Assembly: GCF_019745455.1 (NCBI RefSeq)
Contig: NZ_JAIETD010000020.1
Location: 37,951-101,950 of the forward strand
Source: Methylobacterium sp.
GTDB taxonomy: Bacteria > Pseudomonadota > Alphaproteobacteria > Rhizobiales > Beijerinckiaceae
Direction: 5' to 3'
DNA: 64,000 nucleotides
The position numbers and the translations under genes are program-made. The notes under the pieces are model-generated. The model was not told the DNA's origin. It worked only from the letters and a program-made list of their open reading frames with translations, and made no database searches. Positions 9,639-18,855 of this stretch are shown here, one piece after another (positions within the stretch are counted from its first letter, which is position 1; every line of letters starts with the position of its first letter).

Positions 9639-10181
9639 TCACATCGGTTCGGCACCCCGTCCCATGGCGGCGATCCCGGTGCGGGAGATCTCGACGAGTC
9701 CGATCACCGTCATCAGGCCGATGAAGCGGTCGATCTCCTCCGTCGTGCCGGTCACCTCGAAAACGAAGGAGTTCAGGGTTGCGTCGAGGGTCTTGGCGCC
9801 GAAGGCGGCGGCAAGGGTGAGGGACTCGGTGCGATGCTCGCCGGTGCCTGCCACCTTCACGAGGCAGAGCTCGCGCTCGAGTGCCTTGCCTTGGAGCGTC
9901 AGGTCGACGACCCGGTGCACCGGCACCAGCCGGTCGAGCTGCGCCTTGATCTGCTGGATCACCGCATCGGTGCCGGCGGTGACGATGGTGATGCGCGACA
10001 AGTGGCGCGCCACCTCGGTCTCCGACACCGTCAGGCTTTCGATGTTGTAGCCTCTCCCCGAGAACATGCCGGAGATCCGGGCGAGGACGCCCGGCTCGTT
10101 GTCGACGATGACGGCCAGCGTGTGCCGGTTGATGGCCTCGACCTTGCCGGCGTCGGGGTAGTGCGTGTTCATGGCGTTCAT
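9639..10181 (-). CDS. ilvN: Acetolactate synthase small (regulatory) subunit
   Basis: A 180-residue regulatory subunit (IlvN/IlvH) that binds branched-chain amino acids and stimulates the catalytic subunit. The N-terminal ACT domain reads TLAVIVDNEPGVLARISGMFSGRGYNIESL near 21-50. The C-terminal ACT-like domain includes KTLDATLNSFVFEVTG. It begins 23 nt after the ilvB stop, so the two form one operon behind the attenuation leader at 12039-12230. Confidence 0.97.
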   Translation of the reverse strand: MNAMNTHYPDAGKVEAINRHTLAVIVDNEPGVLARISGMFSGRGYNIESLTVSETEVARHLSRITIVTAGTDAVIQQIKAQLDRLVPVHRVVDLTLQGKALERELCLVKVAGTGEHRTESLTLAAAFGAKTLDATLNSFVFEVTGTTEEIDRFIGLMTVIGLVEISRTGIAAMGRGAEPM

Positions 10182-10204
10182 GGGCGTGTCTCCTCAGCCG
10201 GCCG

Positions 10205-11980
10205 TCAGACCAGCATCTTGCCTTCTTCGGAGATCACGTCGCCGAGCTCGACCCCGGTCTCGCCGAGGTAGTCCGACAGCAGCATCTCGTTATGCGCCTT
10301 GCCCGACGGGATCATCGGGAAGCAGTTCTCCTTCTTGTCGACGACGCAGTCGAACAGGACCGGCCCGTCGTAATCGAGCATCTCCTGGATCGCCGCATCG
10401 AGGTCGCCCGGCTTCTCACAACGGATGCCCTTGGCGCCGTAGGCCTCGGCGAGCTTCACGAAGTCCGGCAGGCTCTCGGAATAGCTCTGCGAGTAGCGAG
10501 AGCCATGCAGCAGTTCCTGCCACTGGCGAACCATGCCCATGTACTCGTTGTTCAGGATGAAGATCTTGACCGGTAGCCGGTACTGAACAGCCGTCGAGAG
10601 TTCCTGCATGTTCATCAGGATGGAGGCTTCGCCGGCGATGTCGATGACGAGGCCATTGGGATGGGCGAGCTGAGTGCCGATGGCGGCGGGCAGGCCGTAG
10701 CCCATCGTGCCGAGGCCGCCTGAGGTCATCCAGCGGTTGGGCTCGTCGAACTTGTAGTATTGCGCCGCCCACATCTGGTGCTGGCCGACTTCCGTCGTGA
10801 TGTAGGTCTCGCGGTCCTTGGTCGCCTCATAGAGGCGCTGAACGGCGTATTGCGGCTTGATGATCGTGCCCGACGGCCAATAGTTCAGGCATTCCCGCGC
10901 CTTCCAGGTGCGGATCTTGGAGAACCACCCCTCGAGCCGATCCTTGTCGGGTTTGGCCGGCAGCGCGCGCCAGGCGGCGAGCATGTCCTCGAGCACCGAG
11001 CCGCAATCTCCGACGATGCCGACATCGACCTTGACGACCTTGTTGATCGAGGAGGCATCGACGTCGATGTGGATCTTCTTCGAGAATGGCGCGAAGGCGT
11101 CGAGGCGTCCCGTGATGCGGTCGTCGAAGCGCGCCCCGACGCAGATCATCACGTCGCATTCATGCATCGCGAGATTGGCCTCGTAGGTCCCGTGCATGCC
11201 GAGCATGCCGAGGAACTGTTCGTTCGAAGCCGGAAATGCGCCGAGACCCATCAGGGTTGAGGTCACGGGAAAGCCTGTCTCGGCCGCGAGCTTGCGCAGC
11301 AGCGTCGATGCGTGCGGGCCGGAATTGATGACGCCGCCGCCGGTATAGAGGATCGGACGCCGTGCGGAGGCCATCAGCTCGACGGCGGCCTGGATGGCCT
11401 GGGCGTCGCCCTTGAAGGCAGGGCGGTAGGTCTTGTGGCCGTTCTGGGGCGGGCGCTCGTAGAGTCCGCTGGCAAACTGGATGTCCTTGGGCAGGTCGAC
11501 GACGACGGGGCCGGGACGGCCGTTCGAGGCGACGTAGAAGGCCTCGTGCAGGATACGCGGCAGGTCGTCGATCGATTTGACGAGGTAATTGTGCTTCGTG
11601 CAGTGGCGCGTGATGCCGACCGTGTCGCATTCCTGGAAGGCGTCGGTGCCGATGAGGTGCGTGGGCACCTGCCCGGTGATGCAGACGAGCGGGATCGAAT
11701 CCATCATCGCATCGGTCAGCCCGGTGATGATGTTGGTGGCGCCGGGCCCGGACGTGACGAGAACGCAGCCGACCTTGCCGGACGAGCGAGCATAACCTTC
11801 GGCCGCGTGGACCGCGCCCTGCTCGTGGCGCACGAGGATGTGCTTGAGCTCTTCCTGATGGAAGAGGGCATCGTAGATCGGCAGCACCGCGCCGCCCGGA
11901 TACCCGAACAGCGTGTCGACACCCTGATCCCGGAACGCCCGGATGACCATTTCGGCCCCGGTCATGACCTCGCCGCTCAT
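10205..11980 (-). CDS. ilvB: Acetolactate synthase large (catalytic) subunit
   Basis: A 591-residue thiamine-diphosphate enzyme condensing pyruvate into acetolactate or, with 2-ketobutyrate, acetohydroxybutyrate. It is the first common step of Val/Leu/Ile synthesis. TPP-domain features are [15 protein letters not shown] with the following catalytic Glu in [16 protein letters not shown]. The Mg2+/TPP motif region is [15 protein letters not shown], with the Gly-Glu variant where many enzymes have Gly-Asp. ATG 11980 is chosen because GAGGAG lies a few bases upstream; the frame stays open upstream towards the attenuator. The protein is cytoplasmic and forms a holoenzyme with IlvN. Confidence 0.97.
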   Translation of the reverse strand: MSGEVMTGAEMVIRAFRDQGVDTLFGYPGGAVLPIYDALFHQEELKHILVRHEQGAVHAAEGYARSSGKVGCVLVTSGPGATNIITGLTDAMMDSIPLVCITGQVPTHLIGTDAFQECDTVGITRHCTKHNYLVKSIDDLPRILHEAFYVASNGRPGPVVVDLPKDIQFASGLYERPPQNGHKTYRPAFKGDAQAIQAAVELMASARRPILYTGGGVINSGPHASTLLRKLAAETGFPVTSTLMGLGAFPASNEQFLGMLGMHGTYEANLAMHECDVMICVGARFDDRITGRLDAFAPFSKKIHIDVDASSINKVVKVDVGIVGDCGSVLEDMLAAWRALPAKPDKDRLEGWFSKIRTWKARECLNYWPSGTIIKPQYAVQRLYEATKDRETYITTEVGQHQMWAAQYYKFDEPNRWMTSGGLGTMGYGLPAAIGTQLAHPNGLVIDIAGEASILMNMQELSTAVQYRLPVKIFILNNEYMGMVRQWQELLHGSRYSQSYSESLPDFVKLAEAYGAKGIRCEKPGDLDAAIQEMLDYDGPVLFDCVVDKKENCFPMIPSGKAHNEMLLSDYLGETGVELGDVISEEGKMLV

Positions 11981-12038
11981 CGTATCTGCTCCTCGAAACG
12001 CGCCTGAACCGCGTGTCATTCGTCTCGTCACGGGCAAT

Positions 12039-12061
12039 AAAAAAGGGCCCCGAGGGACCCT
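12039..12061 (-). terminator. Attenuator terminator in the ilvBN leader
   Basis: On the minus strand AGGGTCC, loop CTCG and GGGCCCT form a 7-bp stem with one G.U pair, followed at once by six T residues (12039-12044). It sits 58 nt before the ilvB ATG and 34 nt after the leader-peptide stop. This is the placement expected of a transcription attenuator, not of an end-of-gene terminator. Confidence 0.85.
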
Positions 12062-12086
12062 GCATGCGCCACCATCCGGATCGCGA

Positions 12087-12102
12087 CCCCTGGTATCAGG
12101 GG
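12087..12102 (-). promoter_or_regulatory. Leader hairpin upstream of the ilv attenuator
   Basis: CCCCTG and CAGGGG form a perfect 6-bp stem around ATAC on the minus strand. The left arm overlaps the stop of the leader peptide, so a ribosome finishing the peptide would cover it. This matches the 1:2 (pause) hairpin of amino-acid attenuators. The right arm has partial complementarity to the TCCCT of the terminator stem, giving a possible short antiterminator. The pairing was judged by eye only. Confidence 0.6.
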
Positions 12103-12146
12103 CGCCCCGTCGGTGACGCTTCCGTTACGATAAGGATGACGCGCAT
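12096..12146 (-). CDS. ilv operon leader peptide
   Basis: A 16-codon reading frame encoding [16 protein letters not shown], ending at TGA. Five consecutive codons are Val-Ile-Leu-Ile-Val, the three amino acids made by the downstream pathway. It lies between a good promoter (12202-12230) and a terminator (12039-12061), upstream of ilvB. Stalling at these codons when charged branched-chain tRNAs are scarce would prevent the terminator from forming. No strong Shine-Dalgarno is visible (GGGGAC lies about 20 nt upstream). It is too short for normal gene finders. Confidence 0.85.
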   Translation of the reverse strand: MRVILIVTEASPTGRP

Positions 12147-12201
12147 CGAAAACCCAAAAGTCCCCGTATCGCCACTATGACGATTCGAACGTTAGTGCGT
12201 C

Positions 12202-12230
12202 TGAATATCCGACGGCGCATAGCTGGTCAA
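12202..12230 (-). promoter_or_regulatory. Promoter of the ilv leader-ilvBN operon
   Basis: On the minus strand a -35 of TTGACC (12225-12230) and a -10 of TATTCA (12202-12207) are separated by exactly 17 nt. Transcription should begin near 12195, about 50 nt before the leader-peptide ATG at 12146. The chemosensory operon begins about 50 nt away on the other strand. Confidence 0.72.
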
Positions 12231-12282
12231 CGGCGAAACCGCCGCCATTGCTCGCATCGCATCGGGTGATCACTGTTCTCGT

Positions 12283-12867
12283 TTGCTCCCATCGGCAAGT
12301 CCGTCCTATTTCAGGCCTTGGTCTTCACCGTCGTACCCCTCGCGCCGCCTCGACCGGAGTCACTCCCTGGCCCTCTCATCGACCACGGCCTATCTCCTCC
12401 TCACGGTGGCGGATACGCGCTGCGCCCTCGCACAGGCCGAGATACGCGAGATTCTGCCGCTTCCCCATCTCCATCGGCCGCCGGCGTCGGGGCCGCTCCT
12501 CGCAGGCTTCCTCGATCTCGGCGGGATGCCGGTGGCGGCGATCGATCTCGCCCGGCTGCTCGGATTGCGGTCGAAAACGCCGTCGCCACAGGACGACGAC
12601 CCTTATCGCCACCTCATCCTGTCGGCATTCTCAGATACTGCCTTGCTGGTCGACCGCGTCGAAGACCTTCTGCGGGTTCCAGCTGACGCGATTCGCCCGG
12701 TTTCCAGCGCCCATACCCTGAACGGCTGCGTCGTGGCTGAAATCGCCTGGGATGACGCCCTCATCCCGGTTCTGGCCATGGCCCAGGTTCTGACCGCCGA
12801 GGAGACGAGCCGCGTGGCGGCACTCGCGGGGCTGGAGGCGGAGCGTCTCGCCGCGCTGGCGATCTGA
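12283..12867 (+). CDS. CheW-like coupling protein (first copy)
   Basis: A single CheW-like domain beginning near AYLLLTVADTRCALAQAEIREIL and continuing through LDLGGMPVAAIDLARLLG and LLVDRVEDLLRVPADAI. Such proteins tether the receptor to CheA. It is the first gene of the chemosensory operon and overlaps cheR by 1 nt, in the WspB position of Wsp-like clusters. The start is uncertain. TTG 12283 gives 194 residues, but the first 30 look non-conserved. A CTG at 12367 has GGAG 7 nt upstream and would start just before the domain. Confidence 0.82.
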   Translation: MLPSASPSYFRPWSSPSYPSRRLDRSHSLALSSTTAYLLLTVADTRCALAQAEIREILPLPHLHRPPASGPLLAGFLDLGGMPVAAIDLARLLGLRSKTPSPQDDDPYRHLILSAFSDTALLVDRVEDLLRVPADAIRPVSSAHTLNGCVVAEIAWDDALIPVLAMAQVLTAEETSRVAALAGLEAERLAALAI

Positions 12868-14306
12868 TGATGCGCCCAATCCGGCCCGGTCCCGGTGAGG
12901 ACCCGGATTACCCGGCGCTCAAGGCGCTGGTGATCGCCCGAACCGGCCATCATTACTACCTCGACAAGGATTCCCTTCTTTTCGATCGACTCCACCGGAG
13001 GTTCAAAGCCTGCGGGCTGGCGGATTCCGGCGGCTATCTCGCCCGCTTGAAGGACAGAGAAGCAGGTCCGCCGGAATGGGCAGCCCTGGAATCCGAGATC
13101 ACCATCGGCGAGACGTTCTTCTTCCGCTACGCCGAGCAGTTCGCGGCCCTGCGCGAAACGATCCTGCCCGGCCTAATCGCGGCGCGTTCGAAAGACCGGA
13201 CGCTTCGAATTTGGAGCGCCGGCTGTTCAACCGGTGCCGAGCCCTACTCTATCGCGGTCCTGCTTTACGACCTTCTGGGCGCCGAACTCACCAGCTGGAA
13301 TATCTCCATCACCGGCACCGATATCGACGCTGCCGCGCTGGAGGTGGGTCGCTCCGGGGAATATGGCCGCTGGGCTCTGAGGACGATGCTGCCGGACGAG
13401 CGTCAGCGCCTGTTCGTCGCCGGCCCTCCGGCTCCGGGCGCCGCCCGCGAGGGCAGCTTCACCCTGCGTCAGCAATTCCGTCGAATGGTCAGGTTCGAGC
13501 TCCAGAATCTCCTGGCGCTCCTTGACGGCGGGTTGCCCCGGTTCTCCGATTTCGACCTCATCCTGTGCCGCAACGTACTGATCTATTTCGATGCCGAGAC
13601 CGTTCTGAGCCTCGTTCGCAGTTTCGGCTGGCGTCTGAAGCTCGATGGTTGGCTCCTCCTCGGCCATGCCGAGCCGAACCCGAGCTTCGCCGACGTCCTC
13701 GACCCGGTCACCCTTCCCGGAACCGTCGCGTACCGCCCGCGCGGCGCCATCCCGATCCGGGCGCCTCGCCCGGAATGGAGGCCGCTGCCGATGCCGGAGC
13801 TCGATCTGGAACCGGAAATGAAACCTGAGTTCGAGCCAGCGCATCGACCGCCTTTGGCTCCACCTCCGGCAGTCTTCGCAATCGCAGAGGGCCCGCAGGC
13901 CACGTCGTCTCTCGACCGGATCCGCATGCTTTCGGATGCCGGAGAGACCGCCGAGGCGTGGCGCGAGGTCCGCGTGGCGATCGACGACGACCCGACCTTG
14001 GCGCCGCTGCACTATTATGACGGCCTCCTCGCCTGGAGCCTGGGGCGCGATGCCGAAGCCGAACGGGCGCTGCGGGGCGCGCTCTACCTCGACCGTGACT
14101 TCGTCATGGCGCATTACCAACTCGGGCTTCTCATGATCTCCACGGGCCGGGCGGCCGAAGCTCTGCGCATCCTGGACAATGCCGTTCGGATTGCGAGCCT
14201 CCTGCCTCCCCAAGAAGCCCTGCCCGAGGGCGATGGTACCCGCGCGGGCGACCTTGCCGTCGGCGCTGCCCTGGCGCGCGATGCGCTTCTGGACAAAGTC
14301 TCATGA
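12867..14306 (+). CDS. cheR: CheR-type chemoreceptor methyltransferase with TPR-like C-terminus
   Basis: A 479-residue protein. Residues 10-280 form a CheR SAM-dependent glutamate methyltransferase: ITIGETFFFR, the SAM loop RIWSAGCSTGAEPYSIAV, and CRNVLIYFD. After a proline-rich linker near 290-335, residues 345-470 hold TPR-like helices such as APLHYYDGLLAWSLGRDAEAERALRGAL and AHYQLGLLMISTGRAAEALRIL. This CheR-TPR fusion is the WspC/FrzF arrangement, usually giving adaptation of a dedicated receptor. The ATG overlaps the previous stop, and the 3' end overlaps the next cheW by 4 nt (ATGA). Confidence 0.93.
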   Translation: MMRPIRPGPGEDPDYPALKALVIARTGHHYYLDKDSLLFDRLHRRFKACGLADSGGYLARLKDREAGPPEWAALESEITIGETFFFRYAEQFAALRETILPGLIAARSKDRTLRIWSAGCSTGAEPYSIAVLLYDLLGAELTSWNISITGTDIDAAALEVGRSGEYGRWALRTMLPDERQRLFVAGPPAPGAAREGSFTLRQQFRRMVRFELQNLLALLDGGLPRFSDFDLILCRNVLIYFDAETVLSLVRSFGWRLKLDGWLLLGHAEPNPSFADVLDPVTLPGTVAYRPRGAIPIRAPRPEWRPLPMPELDLEPEMKPEFEPAHRPPLAPPPAVFAIAEGPQATSSLDRIRMLSDAGETAEAWREVRVAIDDDPTLAPLHYYDGLLAWSLGRDAEAERALRGALYLDRDFVMAHYQLGLLMISTGRAAEALRILDNAVRIASLLPPQEALPEGDGTRAGDLAVGAALARDALLDKVS

Positions 14307-14875
14307 CCATACCGCTCCCCGTCGCTGAAACACCCCGAGATTCGGACGCCCGTATCAAGGCCCTCCTCGACGAGCGCTCCGTGGCCTTGGCCCGGCGGGG
14401 AGCCTCCGAGGCAGCTTTGGCCACCCGCTCGATTCTACTCTGCCTCTGCGGGCCCGATCGCTACGGCCTCTCGCTCGACAGCGTCGCCCAAGTCATCCCA
14501 GCACGGCATTGTACCCGCGTTCCGGGAGCCAGCGCGGCGGTCGTCGGTCTCGCGGGCCTTTCCGGGCGCGTCGTGAGCGTCATTGCCCTGGCTGCCGCGA
14601 TGGGAGGGCACGCGCGCCACGTCGAAGGCTACGAGACGGAGCAGCCATCCGGTCACTTCGTGGTGCTCAAGGGGGCTGGAGCCGCGTTCGCCCTCGCCGT
14701 CGATCGCGTCGAGGGCGTCGTGGAGATCCCGGTCGACGCGATCGATCCGCCCCCAGGCAAGGAGGGCACGGGCCTGGGAAGCGCTGCGGTTTCGGTCTAT
14801 GCAGCGACCGGATCGTCGAACGAGGCCATCGTCTTGGTCGACACGCGGCGCCTGCTGCGACGCTACCGCCCCTGA
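14303..14875 (+). CDS. cheW: CheW-like coupling protein (second copy)
   Basis: A 190-residue protein with a non-conserved N-terminal helix (about 40 residues) and a CheW domain: ILLCLCGPDRYGLSLDSVAQVIP, then VGLAGLSGRVVSVIALAAAMG and FALAVDRVEGVVEIPVDAI. It occupies the WspD position, between the methyltransferase and the receptor. The start overlaps the cheR stop by 4 nt, implying translational coupling. Two different CheW proteins in one operon suggest distinct contacts to receptor and kinase, as proposed for Wsp; this is an inference. Confidence 0.9.
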   Translation: MTIPLPVAETPRDSDARIKALLDERSVALARRGASEAALATRSILLCLCGPDRYGLSLDSVAQVIPARHCTRVPGASAAVVGLAGLSGRVVSVIALAAAMGGHARHVEGYETEQPSGHFVVLKGAGAAFALAVDRVEGVVEIPVDAIDPPPGKEGTGLGSAAVSVYAATGSSNEAIVLVDTRRLLRRYRP

Positions 14876-14904
14876 GGCGGCCGGACCTCATCCAGGGAGC
14901 TTCA

Positions 14905-16581
14905 TTGAGCGTGGCGATCTCGATCGGAAGACGCATCCTCCTCGGCTTCGCGGCCATCATCGCGGTGATGATCGCCCTCGGCATCTATGCCTTGAGCCAG
15001 GTCGGCGCCGTGCGCGACAATACGAACACCATTATCGGCCGCGACCTGTCGATCGCCCGCAAGCTCGATGACCTCGCCAACAAATCCCGCGACCTCGGCC
15101 TTGTCCGGCGCAATGCCGTGATCGCTGCCCTCAGGCCGAGCCAGGCCGGGACGGATCAGTCGGGGACAGCGGAAACTTGGCGACGCGTCGCGGTGGAGGC
15201 CGAGGCCATCCTCAACGACATCGTTCGCACTACCACAGACTATTCCGCCACGGCGCCATCCTCCGAGCGGTCGGCGATCTGGAAGAAACTGAGTGATACC
15301 GGCGGCGTCGCCCTCGCCAGCTTCCGCCAGCTTCAGGCCGCGAGCGAGGCGCAGTTCGTCGCCATCGGCGCCAGAGACATGGACGCGGTCGAGGCGCGGA
15401 ACGACACCGTGAACCAGATTCAGGATGCTCTGCTGCGCAATATCGGACGGGCGCGGGACGTCCTCGATGACGGCATCGCCGCCGGCCAGCGGCGGTCGAC
15501 CGAGATCTACGAGCTGAGCCGCCTCTCCATCGGCCTGTTCATGACTGCCTGCGTTGTGCTGAGCCTCATTGTCACGGCACTGATCCGGCGTGGGGTGGTC
15601 CGACCCCTGGAAGAGATCATGGAGTTCGTCGAGCGGGTCGGCTCGGGGGATCTCACCGGCAATCTCGCCCGCGCCGGCAGCGACGAGATCGGCCGTCTGG
15701 GAAGCACGCTCAACGCCATGGTGGCTGGCCTCGCCGACCTCGCCAGGACGAACAGGGCAGCGACATCGGACCTGAACGCTGCGGCCGCCCAGATCCGGGC
15801 TTCGGCGCAAGAGCAGGCGGCCAGCGTCGAGGAGCAATTTGCCGCGGTTCAGGAGACCGCCGCCACCGTCGACGAAATCACCCATTCGGGCGCTCAGATC
15901 GGCAAGCGCGCCGGCGAGGTCATCGCGACGGCCCAATCCACGGCGCAGACTTCGCGGGCGGGCCTGCGCTCCGTCGCAGACACCGCAAAGGCCATGGACG
16001 CGATCCGCGAGCAGGCCGAGGCCGTAGCCGGCAACATCGTGTCCCTCAGCGAGAAGACCCAGGCGATCGGCGAGATCATCACCACGGTCAACGACATCTC
16101 GGAGCGGACCCATCTCCTCGCCCTCAATGCCGCCATCGAGGCGGCGGCGGCAGGCGAGAGCGGACGCAGCTTTGCCATCGTCGCTTCGGAGATGAAGCTT
16201 CTCGCCGATCAGGCCAAGGGCGCTACGGCCCAGGTCCGTTCGATTCTCTCGGAGATCCAGCGTGGAATCAACACCTCGGTGATGCTCACGGAGGAAGCGG
16301 TGAAACGCGCCGCCGCCGGCAAGATCCGCTCGGACACCACCCAGCGCACCATCGAAGAGATCACGGCCCGGGTCGAGGAGAACGTCCAGACCTTCCAGCA
16401 GATCGTCGCCTCCACCAACCAGCAGCAGCTCGGGATCGAGCAGGTGATGGGCGCCCTGCAGAACATCCGTCAAGCCAGCCAGCAGACCGCCGCGGGAACC
16501 CGCGAGGTCGAGGCGGCCTCGGCCAACCTCACCGAACTCGCCCAGGCGCTGATGACGCTGGCCGAACGCTACCGGCATTGA
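14905..16581 (+). CDS. Methyl-accepting chemotaxis protein (chemoreceptor)
   Basis: A 558-residue transmembrane receptor. TM1 is near 10-30, a periplasmic helical sensor domain near 31-206, TM2 near 207-228, HAMP near 229-282, then the MA signalling domain. The hairpin tip is the recognisable SERTHLLALNAAIEAAAAGE. TTG 14905 is chosen because AGGGAG lies 5 nt upstream; a GTG at 14911 is possible. The protein ends LAERYRH without the NWETF-type pentapeptide used to tether CheR and CheB. The periplasmic helical domain resembles 4-helix-bundle sensors, but the ligand is unknown. Confidence 0.92.
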   Translation: MSVAISIGRRILLGFAAIIAVMIALGIYALSQVGAVRDNTNTIIGRDLSIARKLDDLANKSRDLGLVRRNAVIAALRPSQAGTDQSGTAETWRRVAVEAEAILNDIVRTTTDYSATAPSSERSAIWKKLSDTGGVALASFRQLQAASEAQFVAIGARDMDAVEARNDTVNQIQDALLRNIGRARDVLDDGIAAGQRRSTEIYELSRLSIGLFMTACVVLSLIVTALIRRGVVRPLEEIMEFVERVGSGDLTGNLARAGSDEIGRLGSTLNAMVAGLADLARTNRAATSDLNAAAAQIRASAQEQAASVEEQFAAVQETAATVDEITHSGAQIGKRAGEVIATAQSTAQTSRAGLRSVADTAKAMDAIREQAEAVAGNIVSLSEKTQAIGEIITTVNDISERTHLLALNAAIEAAAAGESGRSFAIVASEMKLLADQAKGATAQVRSILSEIQRGINTSVMLTEEAVKRAAAGKIRSDTTQRTIEEITARVEENVQTFQQIVASTNQQQLGIEQVMGALQNIRQASQQTAAGTREVEAASANLTELAQALMTLAERYRH

Positions 16582-16596
16582 GAGCGGCCGCAGGCG

Positions 16597-18855
16597 GTGG
16601 ATATCCGGCAGCAGCTCCTCGAAGCCTTCGCCATCGAGTATCGCGAACATCTCGACGTGATCCGCGCGGCCCTGGCGGGCAGCGAGGGTCGGCCGCCGGA
16701 CTGGAACGACATCTTCCGCCGCGCGCACAGCCTCAAGGGTGCATCGCGGGCCGTGGATCTGCCTGCAGTCGAAGCGGTGGCGCATCGCCTGGAGACCCTG
16801 TTCGAGCGAATCATGGACGGCTCCGCCGCCCTCGACCGGCCAGCCCATGCGGCCGTCGACCTTTCCCTCGACCGGATCGAGGCTTGTGTCGCGGACCTTC
16901 AGGCCGGCCTCACGCCCTCCCCGCCGGAGGATGCCCTGGCCGCCCTCGATCTGTGCCTCGGCGTTCCCCGCACCGCCCCGCCGGCCGCGCCTGCACGCAG
17001 CTCACCGCCCCCCGACGTGCAGCCATCGGCTGAACCATCTCAGGAAACGGGTCCGACAGTCCTCCGCGTCCCTGCAGATGCTGTCGAAGGCCTGTCGCGA
17101 GCGAGCCATGAGCTCGCGACAGCTCTCATCGGCGAGGGCGCGGTGGCGGAGGGTCTCGCCGGCATCCGGCGGAGCGCTCTCGAACTCGGCCATCGTGTCG
17201 AGAACCTGCGGGTCGCGACCACCGGGAGGCTCACTCGCTCGAAACGCGGCGGTCAGAACGAAGCGCGAGACGGCAAGATGGACGCGACCATTGCCGAGTT
17301 TCGCGCCTTGGAGGCTCATCTCTCGGCGCTCGCCAGAGACGCTTTGGCATTGTCGCGTCGGCGAACCGTCGTCGCCTCCGCCATTGACGCCGCGGCGACG
17401 CGCGTGCGCGACGGTGCGGAGCGGCTCGCCCTCGTCCCCGCCGAGGCGGTGTTCGGCGGCTTCGCCCGGGTTCTGCGTGACATGGCACGGGATGCGGGCT
17501 CCGAGGTCGAGGTCCACATGTCGGGGCTCGATCTGCCGGTGGACCGGGCCATGCTGCAGGCGCTGAAGGACCCGGTCCTGCACGCCCTGCGCAACGCCTT
17601 GAGCCATGGCGCCGAGCCGGCTCAGGTGCGGTCACGGCTCGGCAAGCCGCCCGCTCTGACGATAGGCCTCGAAGTGGCCGCGCAGGGTGGCCGGCTCGTC
17701 ATCGCGGTGACCGATGATGGTGCCGGCCCGAACCTTACGGCGATCGCAGCCACGGCGCGCAGGCGCGGTCTCCTCATGGAAGGAGCGGCGCCCGACCCGG
17801 ACGCGATCCTCGCCGTGGTGTTCGAGCCGGGCTTCTCGACGAGCGCATCCGTGGACACCCTGTCGGGCAGGGGAATCGGACTGTCCGTGGTCTCCGACAC
17901 CGTGGGCCGGTTGAACGGAACGGTGAGGCTCCAGCCTCGCGAGCCGTGGGGCACGGCTCTGACCATGAGCCTTCCGCTCTCGGCTGCGCGGCGCAACCTC
18001 CTGCTGGTCGCAGCGGCCGGCGATACCTACGCCTTACCGAGCCGCTCGATCGAGCGGCTCCTTCGCTTGAATCGAGGCGAGGTCGCCAGCGTGATCGGCC
18101 GCCCGACATTGCGGATTTCTGACCAAGACGGGAAGTCGACCTCGCTGCCCATCATTCGCCTCGGCGACCTCATTGGCGTCGTGGGAGAGCCGCCAACAAG
18201 CGAAACGAGCGGCATGAACGCCGTGCTTCTTCGCGGTGGCAACCGCCGCTGCGTCCTGGAGGTGGATCGCCTCCTCGATGTGCGGACCCTGCTGATGATG
18301 CCCGCTCCGCCGGTCGTCGAGGATATGAGGCTCTTCTCCGGCACGATCATCGATGGCGATCGGCCGATCCTCGTTCTCGACGTCGACGAGGTCGTAAGCC
18401 GAGCCGCCGATGCGCGTCCGTCTGCGACCGTCCCGCGCAGCAGAGATGTCGAGACAGCCACGAAAGGAACGATCGCTGCGACGCAACGTTCGACGATCCT
18501 TGTCGTCGATGATTCGATCACCACCCGCACCTTGGAGAAGGGCATCTTGGAAGCGGCGGGCTATCGCGTCGTGGTCTGTGTCGATGGTCAGGACGCCCTC
18601 GACCGCATGCGCGCCGGCATCGAGCCGATCGACCTCGTGGTCGCGGATGTCGAGATGCCGCGCCTCGATGGGTTCGGACTGCTCGAGGCCCTGCGTAAAG
18701 AGGCTTCCTTTGCGCGCCTGCCGATCATTCTGATGACATCGCGCGGGGATCCTGACGACGTCGCCCGCGGGCTCGCCCTCGGGGCGGACGCCTACTTGAC
18801 CAAGCAGAGCTTCGATCAGGGCCGGCTTCTCGAAACGATCGGGCAGCTCCTATGA
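16597..18855 (+). CDS. cheA: CheA-type histidine kinase with C-terminal receiver (CheA-CheY hybrid)
   Basis: A 752-residue hybrid kinase. The N-terminal HPt domain carries AHSLKG with phosphorylatable His44. After a proline-rich linker come the dimerisation and HATPase domains, with HALRNALSHGAEP as N box, VTDDGAGPN as G1 and GRGIGLSVV as G2. A CheW-like regulatory domain follows near 460-610. A receiver domain near 630-752 has VVDDS and DVEMPRLDG with Asp684 as acceptor. This is the WspE/FrzE domain order. The start is GTG 16597, and the stop overlaps cheB by 4 nt. The fused receiver may act as phosphate sink or output. Confidence 0.95.
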   Translation: MDIRQQLLEAFAIEYREHLDVIRAALAGSEGRPPDWNDIFRRAHSLKGASRAVDLPAVEAVAHRLETLFERIMDGSAALDRPAHAAVDLSLDRIEACVADLQAGLTPSPPEDALAALDLCLGVPRTAPPAAPARSSPPPDVQPSAEPSQETGPTVLRVPADAVEGLSRASHELATALIGEGAVAEGLAGIRRSALELGHRVENLRVATTGRLTRSKRGGQNEARDGKMDATIAEFRALEAHLSALARDALALSRRRTVVASAIDAAATRVRDGAERLALVPAEAVFGGFARVLRDMARDAGSEVEVHMSGLDLPVDRAMLQALKDPVLHALRNALSHGAEPAQVRSRLGKPPALTIGLEVAAQGGRLVIAVTDDGAGPNLTAIAATARRRGLLMEGAAPDPDAILAVVFEPGFSTSASVDTLSGRGIGLSVVSDTVGRLNGTVRLQPREPWGTALTMSLPLSAARRNLLLVAAAGDTYALPSRSIERLLRLNRGEVASVIGRPTLRISDQDGKSTSLPIIRLGDLIGVVGEPPTSETSGMNAVLLRGGNRRCVLEVDRLLDVRTLLMMPAPPVVEDMRLFSGTIIDGDRPILVLDVDEVVSRAADARPSATVPRSRDVETATKGTIAATQRSTILVVDDSITTRTLEKGILEAAGYRVVVCVDGQDALDRMRAGIEPIDLVVADVEMPRLDGFGLLEALRKEASFARLPIILMTSRGDPDDVARGLALGADAYLTKQSFDQGRLLETIGQLL

